Positions 43,949 through 52,572 of a stretch of DNA of 64,000 nucleotides are shown here, piece by piece. The stretch is from Paracoccus contaminans (lineage in GTDB: Bacteria; Pseudomonadota; Alphaproteobacteria; Rhodobacterales; Rhodobacteraceae): assembly GCF_002105555.1 (NCBI RefSeq), contig NZ_CP020612.1, forward strand, positions 516,001 through 580,000, in the 5' to 3' direction. A model generated the notes under the pieces. It saw only the letters and a list, made by a program, of their open reading frames with translations, was not told the origin of the DNA and ran no database searches. A program made the translations under genes and the position numbers. Numbering within the stretch: position 1 is the stretch's first letter; each line of letters opens with the position of its first letter.

Positions 43949-44287
43949 ATGAAAAACTTCATCGCAACGGGTAACACGCTCACCATCACCGCCGAGGCGG
44001 ATATCGCCTCGGGCGCAGGCGTTCTGATCGGCTCGATCTTCGGCGTTGCCACCGGCCCCATCGCCAATGGCGCGCAAGGCGTCATCAACCTCACTGGCGT
44101 CTATGATCTGCCGAAGACCGCGTCCCAGGCCTGGACGGTCGGCGCGAAGGTCTATTGGGACAACACCGCCAAGGCTTGCACGACCACGGTCGGCTCCAAC
44201 ACGCTGATCGGCATTGCGGTGCTCGCGGTCGGAGGCGGCGCTGGGGAAACTACCGGCCGCGTCCGTCTGAACGGGGCGGCCGTCTGA
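43949..44287 (+). CDS. DUF2190 family capsid decoration-like protein
   Basis: Protein of 112 residues beginning MKNFIATGNTLTITAEAD, the usual start of DUF2190 proteins encoded just after phage capsid genes. Glycine-rich beta strands (VWDNTAK-like region, GGGAGETTGRVRLNG) suggest a decoration or cement protein. The ATG at 43949 has a GGAGAAAG site. Upstream in the 84-base gap is a hairpin CCGGTC-N7-GACCGG. Confidence 0.75.
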   Translation: MKNFIATGNTLTITAEADIASGAGVLIGSIFGVATGPIANGAQGVINLTGVYDLPKTASQAWTVGAKVYWDNTAKACTTTVGSNTLIGIAVLAVGGGAGETTGRVRLNGAAV

Positions 44288-44601
44288 TGAGCGCCTTTGC
44301 CACCGCTGCGACCCGGATCTTCGCGGACCCGAACATGGCGGTTGACGCGACATGGTTGCCGGGCGGGGTTCGGCCCGGCAGCACCATTCGCGCCATCCGC
44401 AAATCCTCTGACGAGTTGACCAGCTATGGTGGCGCGCGGGTGTGGTCGGAGACCGTGCGCATCGACGTGATGGCGGCCGAAACCCCGTCAATCCAGTCCG
44501 GCGACCGTATCGTGATCGGCGGCGAGACCTTCGAGGTTCAGGGCGAGCCGATCCGCGACCGGGAACGGCTGATCGTGACCCTCGATCTGAGGCCCATATG
44601 A
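44287..44601 (+). CDS. Head-tail joining protein (lambda gpFII-like)
   Basis: Protein of 104 residues that overlaps the previous stop. It has a small beta-barrel pattern (SGDRIVIGGETFEVQGEPIRDRERLIVTLDL) like gpFII/HK97 gp10-type completion proteins and sits at the corresponding position. It would bridge head and tail. The family call is by pattern and position. Confidence 0.65.
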   Translation: MSAFATAATRIFADPNMAVDATWLPGGVRPGSTIRAIRKSSDELTSYGGARVWSETVRIDVMAAETPSIQSGDRIVIGGETFEVQGEPIRDRERLIVTLDLRPI

Positions 44602-45218
44602 AGCTGCGTGCCGAGATCGCGGATATCGCCAGGCTGATGGCCGATGAGGTCAAGGCCGGCGAAAAGGCGGTGCATTTCGGGATCCGCGATGCCGGGATCG
44701 CGCTCAAGGCCGCATGGCGGGGGCAGGTCACCAGCGCAGGCCTTGGCCAGCGGCTGGCCCGCACCATCCGCTCGGAGACCTGGCCCAAGGGGCGGCACAG
44801 CATGAATGCCGCGTCGATGGTCTGGACCCGCGCCCCGGTGATCGTGAACGCCCATGACACCGGGCCGCTGATCCGCTCAAAGGGCGGGTTCTGGCTGGCG
44901 ATCCCGCTTGAGGCAGCCGGAAAGAGCCGCAGCGGCAAGCGCCCGACGCCGGGCGAATGGGAGGCGCGCACCGGGCTGCGGCTGATCTTCGTCTATCGCC
45001 GAACCGGCCCCAGCCTGCTGGTCGCCGAGGCGCGGCTGACCAAGCACGGTCGGGCGGCCGTGTCCCGGTCCAGAACCGGGCGCGGCCTCGCCTCGGTGCC
45101 GATCTTTCTGCTGGTGCCGCAGGTCAGGCTGAAGAAGCGGCTGGATCTTGAGAAGCCGGCCAATGCCGCTCTGGCATCCCTGCCGGGCGCAATCGTCTCT
45201 CGCTGGGAACGCACATGA
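44598..45218 (+). CDS. DUF6441-like phage protein
   Basis: Protein of 206 residues starting MKLRAEIADIARLM, with a central segment typical of minor tail or neck proteins (WTRAPVIVNAHDTGPLIRSK, WLAIPLEAAG). I assign it to the DUF6441 group found at this place in alphaproteobacterial prophages. It overlaps both neighbours by four bases. The longer frame from 44442 is a shadow of the preceding gene. Confidence 0.6.
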   Translation: MKLRAEIADIARLMADEVKAGEKAVHFGIRDAGIALKAAWRGQVTSAGLGQRLARTIRSETWPKGRHSMNAASMVWTRAPVIVNAHDTGPLIRSKGGFWLAIPLEAAGKSRSGKRPTPGEWEARTGLRLIFVYRRTGPSLLVAEARLTKHGRAAVSRSRTGRGLASVPIFLLVPQVRLKKRLDLEKPANAALASLPGAIVSRWERT

Positions 45219-45643
45219 CCACCAGGCGCGAACAGGTTCTATCGTCCCTGTTCACCCTCCTGCAGGGCATCGGCGGCGGCACCATCGTCCTGCGCAATGA
45301 GGTCCTGCCCGAGCGCATCCCCGCCGCCGGGCTGCTGATCCTGCGCGACGGAACGCCGGGCGAGGCCGAAGTCACGCTGTCGCCGCTGCGCTATCACTGG
45401 CAGCACCGCGCCGAGGTCGAGGTCTTCGTGCGCGGATCCTCCGGCCTGGAACTGGCCTTCGACACGCTGGCTGAGGGGATCGGGCAAGTGATCGCCGCCG
45501 ACCGGACGCTGGGCGGGCTTTGCGACTGGATCGAGACCGACGCGCCCGAACCTGCCGATCTGGCGGTCGAGGGTGCCCCGACCATCAGGGCGGCGGTGCT
45601 GATCCTGACCCTGCATTACACCAGCAACGATCCGCTGGGTTGA
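45215..45643 (+). CDS. Tail terminator-like protein
   Basis: Protein of 142 residues (REQVLSSLFTLLQGI, YHWQHRAEVEVFVRG) in the genomic position of lambda gpU-type tail terminators. Members of this group are often mis-annotated as acyl-CoA transferases, but nothing here supports an enzyme. It overlaps the upstream gene by four bases and ends 16 bases before a 34-bp palindrome. Confidence 0.6.
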   Translation: MTTRREQVLSSLFTLLQGIGGGTIVLRNEVLPERIPAAGLLILRDGTPGEAEVTLSPLRYHWQHRAEVEVFVRGSSGLELAFDTLAEGIGQVIAADRTLGGLCDWIETDAPEPADLAVEGAPTIRAAVLILTLHYTSNDPLG

Positions 45644-45659
45644 GATGCGAACAAGGCCG

Positions 45660-45693
45660 GACCGGCGCGGAATCCGGCCTTGCCGCGCCGGTC
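45660..45693. repeat. 34-bp palindrome, copy 3 (upstream of the Rha gene)
   Basis: GACCGGCGC, 16 bases, GCGCCGGTC, in the 133-base gap before the Rha gene, ending 83 bases before its ATG. Third copy of the repeat found at 27545 and 29718. Confidence 0.65.
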
Positions 45694-45776
45694 TGCGCCG
45701 CGCCGCCGGTCGGGCGGATGTGCCTGTCTGATTCAGGCCCGAATCCCCGGTCCGCATCGAATATCAGGAGAAAGAA

Positions 45777-46508
45777 ATGAGCACCATGATCTCGCATCTG
45801 CCAGCCGGCCCGCAGGAAGCCAGCCCGCTCACCATGTCTTCGCGCGAAATCGCCGAGCTTCTCGAAAGCCGCCATGACAAGGTAAAGCAATCCATCGAGC
45901 GGCTGGCCGCACGCGGTGTCATCGTCCAACCCCCAATGGGGGATGAACAGGATATGGATGCATTGGGCCGTCTGCGCACGACTTCCGTCTATCGGCTCGA
46001 GAAACGCGACAGCATCATTGTCGTGGCGCAGCTCTCGCCCGAGTTCACCGCAAGGCTGGTCGACCGCTGGCAGGAACTGGAAGAGCAAGTGGCCCGCGCC
46101 CCGGCCACCGACCTCAACGACCCGGCGCAGCTGCGGGCGCTGCTACTCAGCTACAGCGAACAGCATGTGGCCCTGCAAGAGAAAGTGCAGGCGCTGCTGC
46201 CCGCACAGGAGAAGCTGGACCGGATCGCGCAGGCGGATGGGTCATTCTGCATCACCAACGCCGCCAAGCTTTTGCAGATGCGCCCGAAAGACCTGTTTCT
46301 CTGGCTGCAGGAAAATGGCTGGATCTACAAACGCCCCGGCGGCGCGAGCTTTCTCGGCTACCACAGCAAGACCGCGACCAGCCTGCTCGAGCACAGGATC
46401 ACCACTGTCTTGCGCGCCGATGGTTCGGAAAAGGTCACCGAGCAGGTGCGGGTGACCGCCAAGGGCCTCACCAGGCTGGCCGCGCTGGTCAAGCCGCCAT
46501 TGCACTGA
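45777..46508 (+). CDS. Phage regulatory protein: Rha N-terminus with KilA-C C-terminus
   Basis: Protein of 243 residues. Residues 20-105 match the Rha/antirepressor N-terminal fold (MSSREIAELLESRHDKVKQSIERL). The C-terminal 120 residues match KilAC (FCITNAAKLLQMRPKDLFLWLQENGWIYKRPGG). Such proteins interfere with host or prophage regulators. Its place, amid tail genes and with its own upstream palindrome and AGGAGAAAG ribosome-binding site, marks it as a moron with independent expression. Confidence 0.8.
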   Translation: MSTMISHLPAGPQEASPLTMSSREIAELLESRHDKVKQSIERLAARGVIVQPPMGDEQDMDALGRLRTTSVYRLEKRDSIIVVAQLSPEFTARLVDRWQELEEQVARAPATDLNDPAQLRALLLSYSEQHVALQEKVQALLPAQEKLDRIAQADGSFCITNAAKLLQMRPKDLFLWLQENGWIYKRPGGASFLGYHSKTATSLLEHRITTVLRADGSEKVTEQVRVTAKGLTRLAALVKPPLH

Positions 46509-46551
46509 CCCGGTCCCGGCACGGGATCGCTTCCATAGAAAGGAACCTTCC

Positions 46552-47496
46552 ATGGCACGCGCCCAAGGTGCGCGGTCGCAACTCGCGGCTGCGTTCGAGA
46601 CTGTTTATGGCACCGCCCCCGTCAGCGGCTTCACCCGCCTGCCCTTCGCATCCTCGACGCTGAGCGCCGAACAGCCGCTGCTCGGCTCGGAGCTGCTGGG
46701 ATATGGCCGGGACCCGCTGGCCCCGGTCAAGGATGCGATCACCGCGGATGGCGATCTGACCATCCCCATCGATGCCGAGGGTTTCGGCTTCTGGCTGAAG
46801 GCCGCGTTCGGGGCGCCGGTCACGACCGGAACCGCGCCGGGACCCTATACGCATGAGTTCCGCTCAGGCAACTGGACCCTGCCGTCGATGGCGATCGAGA
46901 CCGGCATGCCGGAGGTGCCGCGCTTTGCCATGTATTCCGGCGTCATGGTCAATCAGCTCAGCTGGACCATGCAGCGTTCGGGGCTGCTGACCGCCAGCGC
47001 CCAGCTTGTGGCACAGGGCGAGACCGTGGCCAGCACCTCGCAGGCCGGCACGCCCACCGATCTCGACCTGCTGCGCTTCGGGCACTTCAACGGACAGGTC
47101 ACGAGGAACGGCGCGGCGCTGGGCAACGTGATCTCGGCCCAGATCACCTATGCCAACAACCTCGACCGGATCGAGACCATCCGCAGCGACGGCATGATCG
47201 ACGGCGCGGATCCCTCCATCGCCGCGCTGAACGGCCAGATCGAGCTGCGCTTTGCCGATATGGTGCTGATGAACCAGGCCATCGCCGGCGGGCCGTGCGA
47301 ACTGGAGTTCGCATACACCCTGACCAGTGGCGAAAGCCTGACCGTCACCGCCCATGCCGTCTATCTACCCCGCCCCCGCATCGAGATCAGCGGGCCGCAG
47401 GGCATTCAGGCCAGCTTCGACTGGCAGGCGGCGCGCGGGTCCAGCCCGGCGCGCATGGCAACCATCACCCTTGTCAACAACACCGAGGAATATTGA
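46552..47496 (+). CDS. Phage tail tube protein
   Basis: Protein of 314 residues beginning MARAQGARSQLAAAFETVYGT, a typical start for this tail-tube group, with repeated beta-rich blocks (FGFWLKAAFGAPVTTGTA, WTMQRSGLLTASAQLVAQGE). It lies directly before the tail assembly chaperone, as usual. It would polymerise into the tail tube. The AAAGGAACC site supports the ATG. Confidence 0.8.
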   Translation: MARAQGARSQLAAAFETVYGTAPVSGFTRLPFASSTLSAEQPLLGSELLGYGRDPLAPVKDAITADGDLTIPIDAEGFGFWLKAAFGAPVTTGTAPGPYTHEFRSGNWTLPSMAIETGMPEVPRFAMYSGVMVNQLSWTMQRSGLLTASAQLVAQGETVASTSQAGTPTDLDLLRFGHFNGQVTRNGAALGNVISAQITYANNLDRIETIRSDGMIDGADPSIAALNGQIELRFADMVLMNQAIAGGPCELEFAYTLTSGESLTVTAHAVYLPRPRIEISGPQGIQASFDWQAARGSSPARMATITLVNNTEEY

Positions 47497-47499
47497 ACC

Positions 47500-47937
47500 A
47501 TGATCCGTCTGAACCTTACCACCGAGCCGCGCTGGATCGACCTCCTGCCCGGCCTGATGATCCGGGTCGCCCCGATCACCACATCCATCATGGCCGCCGC
47601 GCGCTCCGATGTCTCCCTCGATACCCTCGACGCGGGTGCGCCGAAGGAAGTGCTGGCCGTGGCCATGGCGCAGGCCGTCGCCAGAATGGTGATTACCGAA
47701 TGGTCGGGCGTCGGCGATGCCGAGGGCATCGACCTTCCGGTGACGCCCGAAGGCATCGACGCGCTCTTGAACATCTGGCCGGTGTTCGAGGCATTCCAGG
47801 AAAAGGTTCTGGGCCCCTATCTGGTGCTGGATGCGGAAAAAAACGGCTCCGCGCCCTCGCCGAATGGCATTTCGGCGGGGGCGAGCGATATTGCGCAGCC
47901 TGCCCCGGACACTGCCCCGACTGCCCTGCCCGGCTGA
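47500..47937 (+). CDS. Tail assembly chaperone, short (G-like) form
   Basis: Unshifted product of 145 residues (MIRLNLTTEPRWIDLLPGL), in the lambda G position between tail tube and tape measure. An A AAA AAC slippery site at codons 113-115 would let a fraction of ribosomes move to the -1 frame and make the longer GT-like form. Confidence 0.7.
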   Translation: MIRLNLTTEPRWIDLLPGLMIRVAPITTSIMAAARSDVSLDTLDAGAPKEVLAVAMAQAVARMVITEWSGVGDAEGIDLPVTPEGIDALLNIWPVFEAFQEKVLGPYLVLDAEKNGSAPSPNGISAGASDIAQPAPDTAPTALPG

Positions 47938-48170
47938 ACAGTCCCGAAACGCAAGAGGGCTGGCAGGTCTGGGATCTGGCCGGGAGGCTGAGCGGGCAGG
48001 TCCGGGCGATCCCCGGCGCGGTGCTGGGCTGGGACATGGGCACGGCGCTGGAAATGGGCCGCGCCCTTGGCATTGCACCGCTGGCGGTCGTGGAACTGCT
48101 GCCGGTGATCGAGGCGGAAATGATCCGCAAGACCAACCAGAAGATCGAGGAAGGCCGCCAGGATGGCTGA
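47500..48170 (+). CDS. Tail assembly chaperone, frameshifted (GT-like) form
   Basis: After slipping back one base at 47838-47844, reading continues as RLRALAEWHFGGG and ends at 48170, giving about 223 residues. The extension contains four cysteines spaced C-x2-C-x3-C-x2-C (CAACPGHCPDC) that could bind a metal, then a conserved-looking helical tail (GWQVWDLAGRLSGQ, EMIRKTNQKIEEG). In lambda-like phages the GT product recruits tape measure and tube proteins. The downstream frame has no start of its own and overlaps the tape-measure ATG. Confidence 0.7.
47838..47844 (+). promoter_or_regulatory. Programmed -1 frameshift site A AAA AAC
   Basis: Canonical X XXY YYZ heptamer in the correct phase (GAA AAA AAC in the zero frame). 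The -1 frame is open from here to the tape-measure start. GC-rich sequence follows and could form a stimulating structure. Confidence 0.75.
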
Positions 48171-50562
48171 GAAAAAAGTATCCGTCCGGCTGGTGGCCGA
48201 GAACGGCCGGCAGGTCCGGGCGGAACTGGAGGGCGTCGGCAATGCTGGCGCCGCCAGCTTCCAGAAGCTGTCGAAGGAGGTGGACACGGCCGGCGTCATG
48301 TTGCGCCGCCTCGCCGGTATCGCGGCTGGCGCGCTCAGCATCCGCCAGGTCGCGCAATATGCCGATACCTGGACCGATCTGCGCTCGCGGGTCGATCTGG
48401 CGACCGGGTCGCAGGAGAAGGGCGCCGCCGTCATGGACCGGCTCGCGCAGATGGCGCGGCGCACCTATTCGGGAATCGAGCAGACGACCGAAAGCTGGCT
48501 CTCGAACGCCACCGCCCTGCGCGAACTCGGACTTTCCACCGCCGAGAGCCTCGATTTCACCGAGGCGCTGAACAACGCCATGGTGGTCTCGGGCGCAAAG
48601 GCCGAGCGCGCGGCCTCGGTCCAGAACGCGCTCTCGAAGGCGATGGCGCTGGGCAGCCTGTCGGGCGACAACCTCAATACCGTGATTCAGACCGGCGGCC
48701 GGGTGGCCGAACTGCTGGCGGCGGAACTTGGCACCACGGTTTCCGGCCTGCGAGTGATGGGAACGCAGGGCGCGATCACCGGCGAGGTGATCCGCACCGC
48801 GCTGGTCGGCAATCTGGAGCTGCTGCGCGAGGAAGCGGACTCCATGCCGGCCACCATCGGCGACGCGTTCACGCTGATCGGCAATGCGGCGCTGCAACTG
48901 GTTGGCAGCTGGGATCAGCTTCTGGGTGCCTCCTCCACCGTCGCCTCTGTGCTGATCCTTGTCGCGGACAATATCGAACGCCTCGCCTCGCTCGCGATTG
49001 CCTTCGCCGGCTTCATGGCCGGGCGCTGGGTGGCGGCTTTTGTCGCCGCCCGTGTCGCGACCTTCTCGCTGTCCACGGCGCTGACCGTGCTGCGGGGGGC
49101 GCTGATCCGCACCGGCATCGGCGCGCTGATCGTCGCGGCGGGCGAGCTGATCTACCAGTTTTCCTCGCTGGTCAAATCAGTCGGCGGCATCGGCACGGCG
49201 TTCAAGCTGCTAGGCGATGTCGCAAAGGAGGTCGGCCAGCGCATCGTCCTGGCCTTCCAGGCATCGTTCGCGCTGCTCAATGCGGCCTGGGATGGCTATC
49301 GCGCCTATGTGTTCACGGTGCTCGACCTGATCGTGACCGGGGGCGTCACCGCCGTGGACCGATATGTTGCGGTCTGGCACGGCGGGTTTGAGGCGATCAA
49401 GGCGATCTGGGCATTGCTGCCGGATGCCATTGGCGATCTGGCGTTCAAGGCGGCGAACGGGTTTATCGCCGGGGTCGAGGCGATGCTGAACGGCGTCGTC
49501 ACCCGGATCAACAGTTTCATCTCCGGCATCAACGCCGCCCTCGCCATGCTGCCCGAATGGGCTGTCGGCGAAGGCGGAGCGCAGATCGGAACCTTGGACC
49601 CGTTCAACATCGGCCGCATCGACAACCCGTTCGAGGGATCCGCATCTGATGCAGGGAGCGCCGCGGCAGGCGCATTCGCCGATGCCTGGGACCGGAGCTA
49701 CATCAAGCCCCCCGACCTGTTCGGTGATCTTGCCGATCAGGCGGCCGCGGCAGCCTCCGCCCATCTCGACGCCGCGCAGGCACTGGGCGCGGCGGCGGTC
49801 GCGCCGCTGGAAAGCTGGCAGGCGCTGAAGGATGCGGTCACCGCCTCAGGCGAGGATGGCGCGAACGCGCTGGACGATGCGGCTGGCGCGGCCGACCGGG
49901 TTGCCGGCGCCATGGATCGCGCCGGTGGCGCTGCGGGCCGGGCCGGTGCGGCTGGCAAGAAAGCCGGCGAAGACACTACAAACGGCGCGGAACAGGCGAA
50001 ACAGGGCTGGGATGCGGTTATCGCCCCGCTCTCCGACTATGCCCAGAAGGCCCGCGACATCAGCGGTGATATCGGCAACGCGCTGGTCGGAGCGTTCCAG
50101 AGCGCCGAGAATGCGGTCGGCGAGTTCGTGAAGACCGGCAAGCTGAACTTCCGCGACCTCGTGACCTCGATGCTGGCCGACATGGCGAAGCTGGGCGCGC
50201 GCCGGTTCCTGCTCGGGCCGCTGGCCGGGATTCTGTCGGGCTTCATGCCGGGGCTGAATGTGCCGATCCTCCATGCCGGCGGCATGGTCGGCGGTGCAGC
50301 GCCGTCCCGCATGGTCTCGGCCATGGCCTTCGCCAATGCGCCCCGGATGCATTCCGGCGGCTGGGCGGGCCTGCGCTCGGACGAGGTGCCGGCGATCCTG
50401 CAGAAGGGCGAGCGGGTGCTCTCGCGCCGCGAAGCGGCGGGTTACTGGGGCGGCGTCACCATCAACATCAACGCCCGCGATGCCGAGAGCTTCCGGCAGT
50501 CGCGAGCACAGATTTCGGCAGATATCGCGCGGGCCGTCGCCATGGGAAGGAGAGGGGTGTAA
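48163..50562 (+). CDS. Tail tape measure protein
   Basis: A 799-residue tape measure. The N-terminus (VRLVAENGRQVRAELEGVG) and helical tail-length region are typical. Several hydrophobic stretches lie at about residues 255-330, and the C-terminus has the gpH-like segment (FRDLVTSMLADMAKLGARRFL) and HAGGMVGG repeats. An alanine- and glycine-rich region at about 500-610 is of low complexity. The start overlaps the frameshifted chaperone. The protein sets tail length and is ejected with DNA. Confidence 0.88.
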   Translation: MAEKKVSVRLVAENGRQVRAELEGVGNAGAASFQKLSKEVDTAGVMLRRLAGIAAGALSIRQVAQYADTWTDLRSRVDLATGSQEKGAAVMDRLAQMARRTYSGIEQTTESWLSNATALRELGLSTAESLDFTEALNNAMVVSGAKAERAASVQNALSKAMALGSLSGDNLNTVIQTGGRVAELLAAELGTTVSGLRVMGTQGAITGEVIRTALVGNLELLREEADSMPATIGDAFTLIGNAALQLVGSWDQLLGASSTVASVLILVADNIERLASLAIAFAGFMAGRWVAAFVAARVATFSLSTALTVLRGALIRTGIGALIVAAGELIYQFSSLVKSVGGIGTAFKLLGDVAKEVGQRIVLAFQASFALLNAAWDGYRAYVFTVLDLIVTGGVTAVDRYVAVWHGGFEAIKAIWALLPDAIGDLAFKAANGFIAGVEAMLNGVVTRINSFISGINAALAMLPEWAVGEGGAQIGTLDPFNIGRIDNPFEGSASDAGSAAAGAFADAWDRSYIKPPDLFGDLADQAAAAASAHLDAAQALGAAAVAPLESWQALKDAVTASGEDGANALDDAAGAADRVAGAMDRAGGAAGRAGAAGKKAGEDTTNGAEQAKQGWDAVIAPLSDYAQKARDISGDIGNALVGAFQSAENAVGEFVKTGKLNFRDLVTSMLADMAKLGARRFLLGPLAGILSGFMPGLNVPILHAGGMVGGAAPSRMVSAMAFANAPRMHSGGWAGLRSDEVPAILQKGERVLSRREAAGYWGGVTININARDAESFRQSRAQISADIARAVAMGRRGV

Positions 50563-51188
50563 TGACTTTTCACGATGTCCGGTTCCCGGACAATATCAGC
50601 CGCGGTGCGCGCGGCGGGCCGGAGCGACGCACCCAGATCGTGGAACTGGCCTCCGGCGACGAGGAACGCAACGCCAGCTGGGCCAACTCGCGCCGCCGCT
50701 ATGACGTCTCCTATGGCATCCGCCGCGCCGACGATCTCGACGCCGTGGTACAATTCTTCGAGGCCCGCAACGGGCGGCTGCACGGCTTCCGCTTCAAGGA
50801 TTGGGGCGATCACAAATCCTGCAAGCCATCGGCGGTGGTGACGCACCAGGACCAGTTGCTCGGGACCGGCAACGGAACCGCAACCGCGTTCCAGCTTGTG
50901 AAGCGGTATGCCTCCGGGGCGCAGTCCTGGACCCGCTCGATCACCAGGCCGGTCGCGGACAGCGTCAGGCTGGCGCTTGGCGGCGTCGAGCAGCTTTCCG
51001 GCTGGTCGGTCGATACGACGACCGGTGTCGTTACATTCGGAACCGCACCCGCCGCTGGCGTCACCGTCCGCGCGGGGTTCGAATTCGACGTGCCCGTCCG
51101 CTTCGACAGTGACGCGCTCGACGTCACCCTCGATATCGAGCGGCTCGGCTCGATCACCTCCATCCCGCTCGTGGAAATCCGCCGATGA
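50562..51188 (+). CDS. DUF2460 distal tail protein (GTA gp12-like)
   Basis: Protein of 208 residues with the DUF2460 pattern: HDVRFPDNISRGARGGPERRT, RRYDVSYGIRRADDL and FRFKDWGDH. In the Rhodobacter gene transfer agent the homologue forms the distal tail ring. The start overlaps the tape-measure stop (TAATG). It opens a four-gene block in GTA order. Confidence 0.85.
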   Translation: MTFHDVRFPDNISRGARGGPERRTQIVELASGDEERNASWANSRRRYDVSYGIRRADDLDAVVQFFEARNGRLHGFRFKDWGDHKSCKPSAVVTHQDQLLGTGNGTATAFQLVKRYASGAQSWTRSITRPVADSVRLALGGVEQLSGWSVDTTTGVVTFGTAPAAGVTVRAGFEFDVPVRFDSDALDVTLDIERLGSITSIPLVEIRR

Positions 51189-52069
51189 AAACGCTCCCTC
51201 CTGCCCTGCAGGCGCATCTGGACGATGGCACCACCACGCTGGCCTGGTGCTGGAAGATCACCCGCGCCGATGGCCAGAGCTTCGGTTTTACCGATCATGA
51301 TTGCCCGCTTGTCTTCGGCGGCACGGACTATGAGCCGGAAAGCGGGCTTTCGGCATCCGAGATCCGGGCCGGCTCGGATCTGTCGGTGGATTCCCAGGAT
51401 GCGCAGGGAGCGCTGACCTCGGGCCGGATCACCGAGACCGATATTCTGGACGGGCGCTGGGACAACGCACTGGTCGAGGTCTGGCGGGTGAACTGGAACG
51501 CCCTCGGCCAGCGGGTGCTGATCCGGCGCGGCGCCATCGGCGAGTTGCGGCGCGGGCGCATGTCCTTCGTCGCCGAGGTGCGCAGCATGGCGCATGTGCT
51601 GGGTCAGACGGTCGGCCGGGTCTATCAGGGCACCTGCGATGCGGCACTGGGCGACAGCCGATGCGGGGTGAACATTGCCGCCGCCGCTTATCGCGGCACC
51701 GGCGCGGTGGTCGATCCGATCCGCGACGGCGCCTTCACCGCCTCCGGCCTCGGTGGCTTCGCCAGCGGCTGGTTCAGCTTCGGTCATCTGGAATGGACGA
51801 GCGGCCCGAACAGCGGTCGGCTGGCCGAAGTGATGCTGCACGAGATCGCCTCCGGCGTGGTCACCATCACGCTGCTGGAAGCGCCTGTGCGCGCGGTCGC
51901 GGGCGGCAATGCGTTCACCATCCGCGCCGGCTGCGACAAGCGCAGCGCGACCTGCGCGGCCAAGTTCAGCAACATCGCCAACTTCCGCGGCTTCCCGCAT
52001 ATCCCCGGCCAGGACGCGGTTGTCCGCTACGCCACGGCGGATGGCGGGCACGAGGGGGCGGTGCTGTGA
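51185..52069 (+). CDS. DUF2163 tail protein (GTA gp13-like hub)
   Basis: Protein of 294 residues with the DUF2163 N-terminus (LQAHLDDGTTTLAWCWKI, GFTDHD) and the C-terminal phage_BR0599-like half (YQGTCDAALGDSRCG, GCDKRSATCAAKFSN) with paired cysteines, as in GTA gp13. In GTA the protein is a baseplate hub that holds an iron-sulphur-type cysteine cluster. It overlaps both neighbours by four bases. Confidence 0.85.
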   Translation: MKTLPPALQAHLDDGTTTLAWCWKITRADGQSFGFTDHDCPLVFGGTDYEPESGLSASEIRAGSDLSVDSQDAQGALTSGRITETDILDGRWDNALVEVWRVNWNALGQRVLIRRGAIGELRRGRMSFVAEVRSMAHVLGQTVGRVYQGTCDAALGDSRCGVNIAAAAYRGTGAVVDPIRDGAFTASGLGGFASGWFSFGHLEWTSGPNSGRLAEVMLHEIASGVVTITLLEAPVRAVAGGNAFTIRAGCDKRSATCAAKFSNIANFRGFPHIPGQDAVVRYATADGGHEGAVL

Positions 52070-52569
52070 GAGGCGCGGCAGTTGCTGCACCGCATGCAGC
52101 ATCTGATGCCCGGCCCGCCGATCCCCGATCCGTGATCGCCGCCGCGCGCGGCTGGCTCGGCACGCCCTATCACGATCAGGCCAGCGTCAAGGGCGTCGGC
52201 TGCGACTGCCTCGGGCTGGCGCGCGGCATCTGGCGCGAAGTGGTCGGAAGCGAGACGCTGCCGGTGCCGCCCTACAGCCGCGACTGGGGCGAGATCGGCA
52301 GCCGCGAGGTGCTGGCCGAGAATGCCGGCCGGGTGATGATCCGCATCGACCCGGCCGAGGCCGGGCCGGGCGCGGTGGTGCTGTTCCGCATGCGCGCGGG
52401 CGCCATCGTCAAGCATGTCGGGATCCTGACCGGCGAGGGCGCATTCGTCCACAGCTACGAGCGGCTCGGCGTGATCGAGGAGCCGCTCACCACCGCATGG
52501 CGGCGGCGCATTGCCTTCGCATTCCTGTTCCCGCGCCCGGCTCGCGCCCTGCACAAGAAGAAGACCTGA
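52066..52569 (+). CDS. NlpC/P60 tail peptidase (GTA gp14-like)
   Basis: Cysteine peptidase of 167 residues starting with GTG at 52066. The catalytic cysteine lies in GCDCLGLA (C48, with C46 nearby) and the histidine in VKHVGILTG. Homologues at GTA tail tips cut peptidoglycan during DNA entry. The GTGA overlap couples it to the DUF2163 gene. The upstream frame from 51661 is a shadow. Confidence 0.85.
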   Translation: MRGAAVAAPHAASDARPADPRSVIAAARGWLGTPYHDQASVKGVGCDCLGLARGIWREVVGSETLPVPPYSRDWGEIGSREVLAENAGRVMIRIDPAEAGPGAVVLFRMRAGAIVKHVGILTGEGAFVHSYERLGVIEEPLTTAWRRRIAFAFLFPRPARALHKKKT

Positions 52570-52572
52570 CTC

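Noticed and set aside
42188..44971. A 927-codon open frame on the minus strand across the capsid genes
   Set aside because: It is antisense to the intact capsid, DUF2190 and joining-protein genes, has no recognisable motif and arises from the high GC codon bias.
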